Positions 53,667 to 62,504 are shown, counted from the stretch's first letter. The stretch is 64,000 bases of DNA from Sphingobium arseniciresistens (GCA_029167225.1 JARFNK010000002.1:410860-474859); one strand, 5' to 3'. Program-made: numbers and translations. The notes: generated from the sequence alone by a model not told the origin.

Positions 53667-54620
53667 TTACCTCGAAAGAATCGTAGGGCCGGCATTGCGC
53701 ATGGCGATGAGGTCGATAAGAAACTGATCTCGTTGACGGCTAAGCATCTCGATGGACTCGCCGTCAGTTTCTGCTTGGATGTCGGTCGCCAAACGGTGGC
53801 GGAGTTCTTCGCTCAGTCGGGGCGTCGGGCTGTCGTTCCACATCGTCTCCAATGTCTCGCCGAGATGCGAAAGGAAATGTGCGAGCCCCCCTTCGCCACC
53901 GCCAAGATGATAGAGAAGGTGAGGGCCCATGCCGCCCCATCTCAGGCCAGGCCCCCATGAGACCGCGCGGTCTGCATCGCCGGTGCTCACAAAACCCTGC
54001 TCAACGAGCCAGACGGCCTCGCGATACATGGCGTAGGCGATCCGGTTGGCGACATGGCCCTGAATTTCCTTGTTCAGCCGAATGCACTTCTTGCCCAGCC
54101 CGTCAAAAAAAGCCTGCGTGAAATCCACGACGGCAGCGCTCGTCGCGCGACCGCCCGCAATTTCCACCAGCGGCATGATATGGGGCGGATTAAAGGGGTG
54201 GGCGATGATGCAGCGTTCGGGATGATGATCGCAATCCCGCTGAATGTCGCTCATCATCAGGGCCGAGCTGCTGGAAGCAATTACGACCGATTCCTGAAGG
54301 ATCCGGTCCATTTGCTGGAACAGCGCCTGCTTCAGGGGGAGGCGTTCCGGGCCGCTCTCCTGCACGAAGTCAGCTGAAGCAAGGGCCTCTTCCAAGTCTT
54401 CATGAAACGAAAGGCGGTCGAGAGATGCGCCAGGAGCAAGGCCGATGCGTTCCAGATGCGGCCACATGCGCGCGACCTGGGCAAAAGTACGGCTGCCGCC
54501 GTCGGGTGCCGGGTCGGTGGCGCGTACGTCGAAACCCTTTGCGAGGAAGAATGCCGCCCAACTTGATCCGATCAGGCCGGTTCCTACGATCGCCACTGTT
54601 TTTACGGTCTTAAACGCCAT
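53667..54620 (-). CDS. 3-hydroxyacyl-CoA dehydrogenase-family protein
   Basis: This 317-aa NAD-dependent dehydrogenase has the Rossmann motif AIVGTGLIGSSWAAFFL and the catalytic histidine region IIAHPFNPPHIMPLVEI, then GHVANRIAYAMYREA. Single-domain relatives of this length include carnitine and L-gulonate 3-dehydrogenases, so the substrate may be a hydroxyacid rather than a CoA ester. I chose the ATG at 54620 over a TTG at 54635. Element G lies 34 bases upstream, and this is the first gene of the nicX-type operon. Confidence 0.88.
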   Translation of the reverse strand: MAFKTVKTVAIVGTGLIGSSWAAFFLAKGFDVRATDPAPDGGSRTFAQVARMWPHLERIGLAPGASLDRLSFHEDLEEALASADFVQESGPERLPLKQALFQQMDRILQESVVIASSSSALMMSDIQRDCDHHPERCIIAHPFNPPHIMPLVEIAGGRATSAAVVDFTQAFFDGLGKKCIRLNKEIQGHVANRIAYAMYREAVWLVEQGFVSTGDADRAVSWGPGLRWGGMGPHLLYHLGGGEGGLAHFLSHLGETLETMWNDSPTPRLSEELRHRLATDIQAETDGESIEMLSRQRDQFLIDLIAMRNAGPTILSR

Positions 54621-54653
54621 GGTTTCCACATCCAATATCCATCATAATATAAC

Positions 54654-54666
54654 GTACACATTCTAT
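54654..54666 (-). promoter_or_regulatory. GTATAC element G (nicX-type operon promoter)
   Basis: The plus strand reads GTACACATTCTAT, preceded by ATATAAC as at element F. It sits directly upstream of the 3-hydroxyacyl-CoA-dehydrogenase-like gene that heads the operon. Confidence 0.45.
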
Positions 54667-54961
54667 TGTGCAACACGGATTCCGTCGTGCTGCGAGGGGG
54701 CGATCAATGTCTAGGCCAGCCATTTCAGATATTTCCGTGTTTATAAGAATTTTGAACTGGATGGAGTGACGGGAAAAATAACCCGATCAAAAGGCCAATC
54801 CAAAATTCCACGGTATGCATTGTAATTGTAAAATTCACACGACCCCGGAACTACCATCGAAGGCGAATTGCGCGGCTTGCGCTTCCTCAGATTTCGGGGA
54901 TGAAACATCATTGTCGGAACGGTGGTCATGTCATCGGGTCGCGAACGCTCTCGAAGGACCG
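54667..54961. other. Intergenic region between nicX-type and transporter operons
   Basis: About 295 bases upstream of element G and downstream of the ABC ATPase gene. It is AT-rich near 54730-54840. No gene, clear terminator or repeat was seen. Confidence 0.4.
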
Positions 54962-56050
54962 TCACGACGACAGGATCGTGCTTTCTGTCGGCTCCCAATG
55001 CGCCACGACTTGTGTGCCTTCCGGCCATTGTGGATCGCTGGCGCCCTGTACGCACTGTTTCAGTGCGACAATCTCGACTCCGCCCTCGGCGGCGATCACA
55101 TATTTTCGTGATTTGCCCAGATAGACGACGGTCTTTAGCTGGCCGGTGACGGAGTTCATGCCGTCGCTGGCGCGCACATCGGTACTGACGTGAACGCGTT
55201 CGGGGCGAACGACCAGGGTGGCTTTCTGTCCGACGGATATCTGATCGCCTCCGCGTCCACGCAGAAGCGATGAGCCCGCCCTGCCGGCAAGATAGCCGTC
55301 CTGGCGGCCCAGAATGTCGATGGGGATAAAATTTGAATCACCGATGAAGCCTGAAATGAAGAGCGACTGGGGGTTTTCGTAAATGTCATTCGCCGTGCCG
55401 ACCTGCTCGATCTTCCCCTTGTTGAAGACCGCGATCCGATCGCTCATGACCAAGGCCTCATCCTGGTCATGTGTCACATAAACAATCGTCATCCCCGTCT
55501 CACGATGAAGGCGTACAATCTCGAGCTGTATCTGCTCTCTCAGCTTCTTGTCGAGCGCGCCGAGCGGTTCATCCATCAGCAACAGGCGCGGCCGAAAGAT
55601 CATGGCGCGGGCAAGCGCGACGCGCTGTTGCTGGCCGCCTGAGAGCTGGGCTGGATAGCGGTTGCCGAAACCCGGCAGGCCGACCGTCTCGAGAGTTTCT
55701 TCCACGCGCCGCTGGATTTCAGACGCTGGGACCTTTCGCACCTCGAGAGGGAAGGCAACGTTTTTTGCCACGGTCATATGCTGGAAAAGCGCATAGTTCT
55801 GGAAAACGACACCGATATTGCGCCGATAGGGAGGCAGCCGATGTACCGGCTTGTCATCGAGCCGGATCTCCCCGGCGGAAACCGACGTAAGGCCGGTTAT
55901 CATCTGGAGTGTTGTCGTCTTGCCCGATCCGGATGGTCCGAGCAGGGTAAGAAACTCACCAGATGGCATCGAAAAGGAGATGTCGTCGACTGCTACGAAG
56001 TCGCCGTGCGTTTTGCGAAGATCTTTGACTTCAAGAATCGAGTTGTTCAT
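54962..56050 (-). CDS. ABC transporter ATPase, PotA-like (spermidine/putrescine family)
   Basis: This 362-aa ATPase has Walker [13 protein letters not shown], the Q-loop in [12 protein letters not shown], the signature [14 protein letters not shown], Walker [13 protein letters not shown] and the switch histidine in VTHDQDE. A C-terminal TOBE domain (about residues 280-350) follows. It energises the two permeases encoded upstream. Transporters of this family carry polyamines, organic cations or small organic acids. Confidence 0.95.
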   Translation of the reverse strand: MNNSILEVKDLRKTHGDFVAVDDISFSMPSGEFLTLLGPSGSGKTTTLQMITGLTSVSAGEIRLDDKPVHRLPPYRRNIGVVFQNYALFQHMTVAKNVAFPLEVRKVPASEIQRRVEETLETVGLPGFGNRYPAQLSGGQQQRVALARAMIFRPRLLLMDEPLGALDKKLREQIQLEIVRLHRETGMTIVYVTHDQDEALVMSDRIAVFNKGKIEQVGTANDIYENPQSLFISGFIGDSNFIPIDILGRQDGYLAGRAGSSLLRGRGGDQISVGQKATLVVRPERVHVSTDVRASDGMNSVTGQLKTVVYLGKSRKYVIAAEGGVEIVALKQCVQGASDPQWPEGTQVVAHWEPTESTILSS

Positions 56051-56098
56051 CGGAAACCTTCAGGAAGAAGTTTTGACGGCGCTGTTTTGGCGATAACT

Positions 56099-56887
56099 TT
56101 AACTGCGGCTGCGACGGTTGATCACATGCTCCAGGATCAGCACGAACACGGTGAAAAGGAAGATCGAGGTGGCGACCGCGGCGATTGTCGGATCGACGGA
56201 GCCGCGCACGTTGGACCACATCTGGACCGAGACAGGTCTGATCATTGGGCTGCTGAGAAACATGGAAATGACCAGTTCCCCGAAGGACATCACTGCGGCG
56301 AACAGGAAGCCAGACAAGATGCTCGGCAGGATCATGGGCAGTGTTACGCGAAACAAGGTTCGGGCCGGTGTTGCGCCCAGGGTCAACGCTGCGCCTTCGA
56401 CATCGCTGTTGAGCGTCTGTAGCGAGGCCCGCACCACCGAGAAGACATAGGGAATGGAGAGGACAATGTGGGCCAGGATCAGGCCGCTATAGGTCCCCTG
56501 CAAGCCAAGCGCCCCGAATGCCCCGGATATTGCCGCGGCGGCGACGATGATCGGAATGATGAGCGGGAGCATGATAAGCCCCGAAAGAGCAGCCGCTGCC
56601 GGCAAGGCGCAACGGCAGGCGGCGATGGCCGCCCCGGTGCCGATCGCGGTCGCAATTATGGCGGTTGGGACGGTGATCAGGATCGACGTCACGATGGAAC
56701 TGCTCCAGTCGGGATCGCTCCAGATCTGATAATACCATCGCAGCGAAAACCCCGGTGGCGGAAAGGTCAGAAACGGCGCTGAACTGAGCGACAAAATCGC
56801 GACGATGATCAGCGGAGCCAGGAGATAGACAACAGCGGCTCCGGTGACGAAGCGCCGCAATATCGTCCAGATATTGATCTGCATCAT
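56099..56887 (-). CDS. ABC transporter permease, PotC-like
   Basis: This 262-aa inner-membrane permease has six predicted transmembrane segments. It carries the EAA loop typical of importers in VEGAALTLGATPARTLFRVTLP, which contacts the ATPase. It lies 13 bases after the PotB-like gene and 48 bases before the ATPase gene. Confidence 0.94.
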   Translation of the reverse strand: MMQINIWTILRRFVTGAAVVYLLAPLIIVAILSLSSAPFLTFPPPGFSLRWYYQIWSDPDWSSSIVTSILITVPTAIIATAIGTGAAIAACRCALPAAAALSGLIMLPLIIPIIVAAAAISGAFGALGLQGTYSGLILAHIVLSIPYVFSVVRASLQTLNSDVEGAALTLGATPARTLFRVTLPMILPSILSGFLFAAVMSFGELVISMFLSSPMIRPVSVQMWSNVRGSVDPTIAAVATSIFLFTVFVLILEHVINRRSRS

Positions 56888-56900
56888 GCCGGCTTCTCCG

Positions 56901-57800
56901 TCATTTTTTCGCCCCTCGAAGGGCTCGCCGATTGATAAGGTTCATCGCGCAGAAGATGAGGATCATTCCGAAAAGGAGAACGAGCGAGAGCGCGCTGGCC
57001 ATGCCCCATTCGCCAAGCTCCTCGATCTCGACGACGATAAGCTGGCTGATCATGGTATCGGAATGACCGCCGACCAGAGCGGGGGTGATGTAATAGCCAA
57101 GGCAGAGAGCGAACACGAGCGAGCAGCCAGACAGGATGCCGGGCACGGTCTGGGGCAAATATACGCGCAGGAAAGTCGTTACCGGACCAGCGCCCAGCAC
57201 GGATGCTGCCCGGGTGAGATTGTTGTCCAGCCTCGACATGACCCCGTAGAGCGGAAGGACCATCAGCGGCAGCTGCGCCTGGGTCATGGCGATCAGCACG
57301 CCGGTCCTATTGTAGATCAGCGGGAACGGTTCGGTAAGTATCCCCAGCTTCATCAGGGAGCGATTGATGACGCCATTGTCCTGCAAAAGGACCACCCACG
57401 CATAGCCCTGAACCAGAATACTGGTCCAGAGCGGGATCATGATGATGACCACCAGAACCTTGCGAACAGCCGGGCTCGCCTCGACGAGCGAATAAGAGAG
57501 TGGGAAGCTGATCAGCAGGCTCAGCAAGGTGACGCTGGCGCTGATGGCGACTGTGTTCCAGATGATTTTCCCGTAGACCGGCTCTTTGAGCAGCTCGATG
57601 AAATTGCCAAAGCCAAGCGCAGGGTCAGAGAAACCGCGCAGCAGGAACCCGCCCACTGGAAGCGTGAAGGTGATGAGAACAAGGATCACAGCGGGGAGGA
57701 TCAGCCATGCCCGTGGATCAATGTCCTTTCCGGCACGGATGTTGGAGCCGGTGCCTTTGCCGATCGACATCCTTTTTGCCGCAATTCGCTCCATCATCAT
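56901..57800 (-). CDS. ABC transporter permease, PotB-like
   Basis: This 299-aa permease has six or so transmembrane segments starting at ILPAVILVLITFTLPVGGF and an EAA loop (LTRAASVLGAGPVTTFLRVYLP). I chose the ATG at 57800, which overlaps the stop of the binding-protein gene by 4 bases; the frame extends to 57854 but would overlap more. Confidence 0.92.
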   Translation of the reverse strand: MMMERIAAKRMSIGKGTGSNIRAGKDIDPRAWLILPAVILVLITFTLPVGGFLLRGFSDPALGFGNFIELLKEPVYGKIIWNTVAISASVTLLSLLISFPLSYSLVEASPAVRKVLVVIIMIPLWTSILVQGYAWVVLLQDNGVINRSLMKLGILTEPFPLIYNRTGVLIAMTQAQLPLMVLPLYGVMSRLDNNLTRAASVLGAGPVTTFLRVYLPQTVPGILSGCSLVFALCLGYYITPALVGGHSDTMISQLIVVEIEELGEWGMASALSLVLLFGMILIFCAMNLINRRALRGAKK

Positions 57801-58846
57801 ACCAGCTTCCACAGCTGCCAGCGCTTGTTGATGGCCCGATAATTGGTTCCCCAATACTGGCCATCGACATCGACGCCGATCGCAAGATTTTTGGGGCTGG
57901 TCGGGATCCAGGGCATGATTTCCGGACGTATCAGCTTGAGGGCTGCAAAGTTGGTCGGGGAAATCGACTGGTCATTGGCCAGATAGGCCTGGTTCACCGG
58001 ATTGAGGCTTTCATTGACCAGACTCCACGCCATGTCCTGATTCCTGCCGCCAGCGGGGACGACGATCGGAGTGAAATCGCGCAGATTGCCGCGCCAGCTG
58101 ACTCCCACCCTGGCGCCATCCTTCACGCAGGCGAAGGCGCGACTGCTGAACATCATGCCGCACGTGACGACACCATCGACGATGAGTTGCTGGGCCTGGG
58201 AATAGGACTGATAGAAAATCGTCTTGTCCTTGATGCTATCCAGTTTTCTCAGCGCTCGGCCAATGTCGAGAGGGTAGAGCTGATGTGGCGGGACACCATC
58301 GGCGAGCAACGCGGTTTCGAGCGTGAACCTGGGGTCGCCTGGCAACATGCGCTTGCCGGGATAGCGTTTCAGATCGAACAGATCCTGCCATTCGCCGGGG
58401 GCTTTGCGATTGTGGAACGCGTCCATGGAGTAGGCGAGCACCATTGCCCCCGCGTCGCAACTCACGCCATGTTCCCAGCGAAACCGGGGCGGGACCTGCG
58501 ACAGATCGACGATGCTGGTATCGACCTTTTCGAGACGGTTGCCGAGACTGAACAGAATTGCCGGATTTCCGACCACGACATCCCAGTCGATCGAACCCGA
58601 ATCGAGCATGACGCGCAAACGTGCCGCACTGACCGGCCCGTCCTGGACGATCTTTGCGCCTGTCTTGCGCGTGAACGGCACGCAGAAGGCCTGCCTCTGG
58701 GCATTTTGGTAGACGCCGCCCCAGCTTGCGAAAACAAGCGTGCGACCGGAGAATTTGCCCGCTGCCTCGCTGCGGGTTGCGGGCAGGACGCTGCAGGCAA
58801 GTACGCCCGCCGCCTGCCTGAGTGCGTTTCGACGATCAATCAGCAT
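57797..58846 (-). CDS. ABC transporter substrate-binding protein, PotD-like
   Basis: This 349-aa extracytoplasmic solute-binding protein (family 1/PotD-like) has a signal peptide with an arginine pair (MLIDRRNALRQAAGVLACSV), then TLVFASWGGVYQNAQRQAF and a C-terminal lobe with SISPTNFAALKLI. I chose the ATG at 58846 over a TTG at 58867. It is 53 bases downstream of an LLM monooxygenase gene, so transporter and enzyme are probably cotranscribed and share a substrate. Confidence 0.9.
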   Translation of the reverse strand: MLIDRRNALRQAAGVLACSVLPATRSEAAGKFSGRTLVFASWGGVYQNAQRQAFCVPFTRKTGAKIVQDGPVSAARLRVMLDSGSIDWDVVVGNPAILFSLGNRLEKVDTSIVDLSQVPPRFRWEHGVSCDAGAMVLAYSMDAFHNRKAPGEWQDLFDLKRYPGKRMLPGDPRFTLETALLADGVPPHQLYPLDIGRALRKLDSIKDKTIFYQSYSQAQQLIVDGVVTCGMMFSSRAFACVKDGARVGVSWRGNLRDFTPIVVPAGGRNQDMAWSLVNESLNPVNQAYLANDQSISPTNFAALKLIRPEIMPWIPTSPKNLAIGVDVDGQYWGTNYRAINKRWQLWKLV

Positions 58847-58899
58847 GGGCCTGTCCAGATAGAGCAAAAGATCGGCGAGCTGGGCATGTTACGGGCTGC

Positions 58900-60204
58900 T
58901 TAGCTGGCCAGATTCCCGCGCAAGGTCGTTGCGCTATATTCTGTGCGGAACAATCCGCGGCGCTGCAACTCCGGCACGACAGCTCTGCAAAACTGTTCGT
59001 GGGACGTAGGAAATGTTGTGGGCATGATGACGAAGCCATCGCAATAGCCGGATTCGAACAGGTCCTGAAGCTCGTCGGCGATCATGCTTGGCGTGCCGAC
59101 GACGGCAGAATTCTCGCGCCGTTTCTTGGCGGCTTCGGAAAAGGTGACATTCGACTGATCGGCGACGCGCTGGATGAGCGCGGACGTCCCGTGGGTGCCC
59201 TGGTTTCCACGCACCTGCACGACTTCTTCCGCCGTCTGGTGCTTGCTCAAATCCGCGCCCACTTCAAGGGAGGCATAAGCAAGATCATATTCCGGATCCT
59301 TGAGCGCGTTCAAATAATCCGCGCGTTCGCGCGCAATGGATGCGGTTTCGCCGATGATGGGCGTGAAGCCCGGCAAAATCTTGCAGGATGAGGGATCGCG
59401 GCCGATGGCTCTCATGCGCTCGTGAAGGTCTTGCCGGAAAGCGAGCATCTGTTCCTTGTCGCTCCGCCCGGTAAACACGACTTCTGCCCAGCGCGCGGCA
59501 AATTCCCGCCCGCGGTCGGATCCTCCTGCCTGCATGATGACAGGATGGCCCTGGGGACTGCGCGGGGAGGGCAGGGGACCGCGTGTCTTGGTCCACTGAC
59601 CTTCATAATCCGCATAATGAACCTTTGCAGGATCGGCGAATATGCCTTTCTCCTTGTTGAAGATGAAGGCGTCCGGCTCCCAGCTGTTCCACAGCGCAAA
59701 GCAGGCCTCCATGACCTCGTCCGCGCGATCGTAGCGCTCATCGTGCGGCGGCATTGACGGCATGCCGGCGTTCTTCGCCTCAAGATCGCTGGCCGACGTC
59801 ACCACATTCCACGCGACGCGCCCACCGCTCAACAGGTCGACGGATGCCAGGCTGCGGGCAAGGTGGAAGGCGGTGTGGAAGCTCGTCGAAATGGTTGCTC
59901 CCAGGCCCAGATGACGCGTGACGCGCGCCATGATCGGCAGTACCGCCATCGGATCCAGATAGCTGTTTTGCCCGCCTGTCCGGACAAAGGTTTCGAGCCC
60001 CTTATAGGTATCTGCGACACCGAAGAGGTCAGCAAAAAACGCGCCATCCAGCTTTGCCGCCTCCATGACCTGGGCGATCTGCTCATATCGAACGGGGTTG
60101 AAAATGTCGTCCAGCGTCGCTTCCGGGTGGCGCCAGCCGCCGACATGCAGGGCGGTAGGGCCAGTCTTCAGATAAGCTACCAGATTCATCTTCCGCTTAG
60201 ACAT
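58900..60204 (-). CDS. LLM-class flavin-dependent monooxygenase (NtaA/SnaA/DszA family), first copy
   Basis: This 434-aa luciferase-like TIM-barrel monooxygenase uses FMNH2 from a separate reductase. Family features are HVGGWRHPEAT near the N-terminus, LGLGATISTSFHTAFHLARSLASVDLLSGGRVAWNVVTSAS, and MQAGGSDRGREFAARWAEVVF. Related enzymes oxidise nitrilotriacetate, EDTA, dibenzothiophene sulfone and pyridine-type compounds. It heads the potDBCA-like operon. The substrate is unknown. Confidence 0.92.
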   Translation of the reverse strand: MSKRKMNLVAYLKTGPTALHVGGWRHPEATLDDIFNPVRYEQIAQVMEAAKLDGAFFADLFGVADTYKGLETFVRTGGQNSYLDPMAVLPIMARVTRHLGLGATISTSFHTAFHLARSLASVDLLSGGRVAWNVVTSASDLEAKNAGMPSMPPHDERYDRADEVMEACFALWNSWEPDAFIFNKEKGIFADPAKVHYADYEGQWTKTRGPLPSPRSPQGHPVIMQAGGSDRGREFAARWAEVVFTGRSDKEQMLAFRQDLHERMRAIGRDPSSCKILPGFTPIIGETASIARERADYLNALKDPEYDLAYASLEVGADLSKHQTAEEVVQVRGNQGTHGTSALIQRVADQSNVTFSEAAKKRRENSAVVGTPSMIADELQDLFESGYCDGFVIMPTTFPTSHEQFCRAVVPELQRRGLFRTEYSATTLRGNLAS

Positions 60205-60432
60205 GAATAGAGCACCTTTATAAGGGGATGTGTTTGAATTTTATCGGAATTATTTACTCTATGGCGTGATATATGTTCGAATTTTCGAAGGATTTTGATC
60301 AATACTCGGAAAAGTTCGGCTGTTTTTGTTATTGCAGACCTTCCCGACAATGATGTCGAGCCTGTAGGAAGCAGTCGAACTTCGCCCCGAGCCGGTCACA
60401 AGGGGTAAGCGTTACTGCCTCGCCGAATCAGA

Positions 60433-60445
60433 GTATACATTGATT
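60433..60445 (-). promoter_or_regulatory. GTATAC element H (first LLM operon)
   Basis: The plus strand reads GTATACATTGATT, 229 bases upstream of the first LLM gene. Confidence 0.45.
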
Positions 60446-60578
60446 TTTCCTCGCGTCCATTGGTGCGCGCGTCGTTCTGGAAAGAGAGGCGGTCTTCAGG
60501 AAACTGTGGCCCGGAAAATGGCTTCGGGCAGAGTCTCGGTTTAACCGAGGCGATAGGCAATCATAAGGAAATACGTAT

Positions 60579-60619
60579 CCCTTCCCGCGCCGCCTTTTAG
60601 ATATCCGGCGCGGGAAGGG
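60579..60619. terminator. Perfect 14-bp GC hairpin in the divergent region
   Basis: CCCTTCCCGCGCCG pairs exactly with CGGCGCGGGAAGGG across a 13-base loop. It lies far from either gene end and has no T tract, so it may end an unseen transcript, insulate the two promoters, or belong to a small RNA. Confidence 0.4.
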
Positions 60620-60684
60620 GATTTCTGCTAGCGTAGCGAATGTTCATATTTATTTTACGGCATTAAAAATCAGCAATATAGAAT

Positions 60685-60697
60685 GCTTGCATTGAAT
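60685..60697. promoter_or_regulatory. Weak GTATAC-like element K
   Basis: The site reads GCTTGCATTGAAT: the right half matches elements A and B, but the GTATAC core is degenerate. It is listed for completeness. Confidence 0.2.
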
Positions 60698-60864
60698 AAT
60701 GAGGTCCGTGCCTGATCTATGGGCTATTATATGTTGCTCCCGCCTGAGGCGGTAACACTCTCCTTTTCGCGAATATTTTTAGCAGCAAAAAAGGAGTGTT
60801 AGGCCGGAGTTGAAGGCGGGCACTTACCGCTTGCCCGAATGTGACAGCCTCAGAGGCATAAAAT

Positions 60865-60877
60865 GCATACATTCTTG
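60865..60877 (+). promoter_or_regulatory. GTATAC element I (second LLM promoter, distal)
   Basis: The site reads GCATACATTCTTG, about 310 bases upstream of the second LLM gene. The core differs in one base from GTATAC. Confidence 0.35.
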
Positions 60878-61143
60878 TTCGAACTGAAGTCTTGGCCCAT
60901 CGCAATGTGTCGTGGGCGTAGTCGGGCATGCTGATGATCGTGTGCTCCCGCATGCTCGCATTTTCGCTGTTCGACACCCAAATGGGTAAGGAATTCTGCT
61001 CTTCCGGGGATGGACTATGGCAAGAGGCGAAGGCGATTTATTGATAGTCGCTATCTATCATATGGTCGAAAACTTTTATTGGAACAGGGCATCTGTCTAT
61101 GAAATCTATTGACGGAGAATGCGGTTACGTTGTCAGATAATGA

Positions 61144-61156
61144 ACGTACACCCTAT
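61144..61156 (+). promoter_or_regulatory. GTATAC element J (second LLM promoter, proximal)
   Basis: The site reads ACGTACACCCTAT and lies 38 bases before the second LLM ATG. Its position and CTAT end match elements C and G. Confidence 0.4.
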
Positions 61157-61181
61157 GGTTTCAACGTGCTTGGAGTGCCTT

Positions 61182-62504
61182 ATGACCGACAAGATGATGC
61201 GCTTGGCCATGTTCCTGTTTCCCGGCTATCATTTTGGCGCATGGCGGCTGCCTGAGGCAATTCCCGAGATCGATCTTGGGATCGAGCATTATGTCAGAGC
61301 GGCGAAACTCGCGGAGGAAGGCAAGTTCGACGCCATCTTCTTTGAAGACCAGGCGGCTGTTCCGCGCAGCAACAACATCATGAAGGGGGATTTTTTCGGC
61401 GGGGCGTCTCCCCGCGCTATCCACTATGATCCGATGATGCTGCTGCCGGCGCTGGCCCGGGAAACCACCCATCTGGGGCTCGTGGCAACGGCCAGCACGA
61501 CCTTCAACGAGCCTTATAATCTCGCCCGGAGGTTGTCTTCCATCGACTTCATTAGCCACGGACGTGCCGGTTGGAACCTGGTGACATCGTTCAATGAGAA
61601 TGAGGCGCAGAATTTCGGGCTGGACGTTCTTTCCGACCATGCTGTGCGCTACGAACGCGCCAATGAATTTTTCGATGTCGTGGCAGGCCTGTGGGAAGGC
61701 TGGGAGGAAGGAGCCCTGACACGCGACAAGGAGAGTGGAGTATTCTTCGACCTCAGCAAGATGCATTTTCTCAAGCATGAGGGGAAGTTTTTCAAGGTCC
61801 GCGGACCTCTCACCATGGATCGTTGTCCCCAGGTCCGTCCCGTGATCTTCCAGGCGGGTTCGTCGGAGCCCGGCCGCGCGCTGGCGGCTCGAACCGCCGA
61901 TGTCGTCTTTACCGAACAGCCCAGCCTTGCTGCGGCCAAGTTGTTCCGCGACGATATCCGGGCGCGCGCCGCAGCCTTCGGGCGAGACCCCGACAAAATC
62001 AAGATCCTTCCCAATTTCATGCCGATTGTCGGAAAAACCGACCAGGAGGCGAAGGACCTCCACAAGAGGATGCGAGATCTTGTTCCCGATGATCTGGCGA
62101 TCGCCTGGCTGATGCAGAATGCCGGAGGACTCGATTTTCGGGATTATGACCTGGATGGTCCCATGCCCGATCTGCCGGAGACAAATGCAGGCAAGACCAT
62201 GCAGGCCAACATCATGAGCGTCGCGCGGCGTGACAATCTATCGATACGCGAGACTGCCAGATATTTCGGTGAGACGCCCGCCCAGCGGTTGATTGGGTCG
62301 CCCACGACCATCGCGGATATGATGCAGGAATGGATGGAAGGGGAAGGCTGCGACGGCTTTGCCATATCACCGCCCTATTTCCCCGCCGGCGTGGAGGATT
62401 TCGTCCATCTGGTAGTGCCGGAGTTGCAACGGCGGGGGATCTTCCGCACGGAATATTCCGGGAAGCATCTTCGGGATCATCTGGGCGTCACCAGCTACAT
62501 CTAG
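61182..62504 (+). CDS. LLM-class flavin-dependent monooxygenase (NtaA/SnaA/DszA family), second copy
   Basis: This 440-aa luciferase-like monooxygenase has MRLAMFLFPGYHFGAWRLPEA near the N-terminus, LGLVATASTTFNEPYNLARRLSSIDF, RAGWNLVTSFNENEAQNFG and FQAGSSEPGRALAARTADVVF. I chose the ATG at 61182, downstream of element J; the frame opens at 61119. It is clearly related to, but not a close copy of, the LLM enzyme transcribed in the opposite direction. The two could act in sequence on one substrate or on different ones. A LysR gene follows. Confidence 0.92.
   Translation: MTDKMMRLAMFLFPGYHFGAWRLPEAIPEIDLGIEHYVRAAKLAEEGKFDAIFFEDQAAVPRSNNIMKGDFFGGASPRAIHYDPMMLLPALARETTHLGLVATASTTFNEPYNLARRLSSIDFISHGRAGWNLVTSFNENEAQNFGLDVLSDHAVRYERANEFFDVVAGLWEGWEEGALTRDKESGVFFDLSKMHFLKHEGKFFKVRGPLTMDRCPQVRPVIFQAGSSEPGRALAARTADVVFTEQPSLAAAKLFRDDIRARAAAFGRDPDKIKILPNFMPIVGKTDQEAKDLHKRMRDLVPDDLAIAWLMQNAGGLDFRDYDLDGPMPDLPETNAGKTMQANIMSVARRDNLSIRETARYFGETPAQRLIGSPTTIADMMQEWMEGEGCDGFAISPPYFPAGVEDFVHLVVPELQRRGIFRTEYSGKHLRDHLGVTSYI

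Larger units (their letters stand above)
60205..61181. other. Divergent regulatory region between the two LLM monooxygenase genes
   Basis: Almost 1 kb separates two divergently transcribed LLM genes. It is AT-rich and holds elements H (60433), I (60865) and J (61144), a weaker K (60685), and a perfect 14-bp hairpin (60579-60619). Short open frames here, such as 60717-60977 on the minus strand, lack recognisable features. Confidence 0.5.

Noticed and set aside
60717-60977. Small gene on the minus strand in the LLM divergent region
   Set aside because: There is no family similarity and no ribosome site, and it overlaps a GTATAC element.
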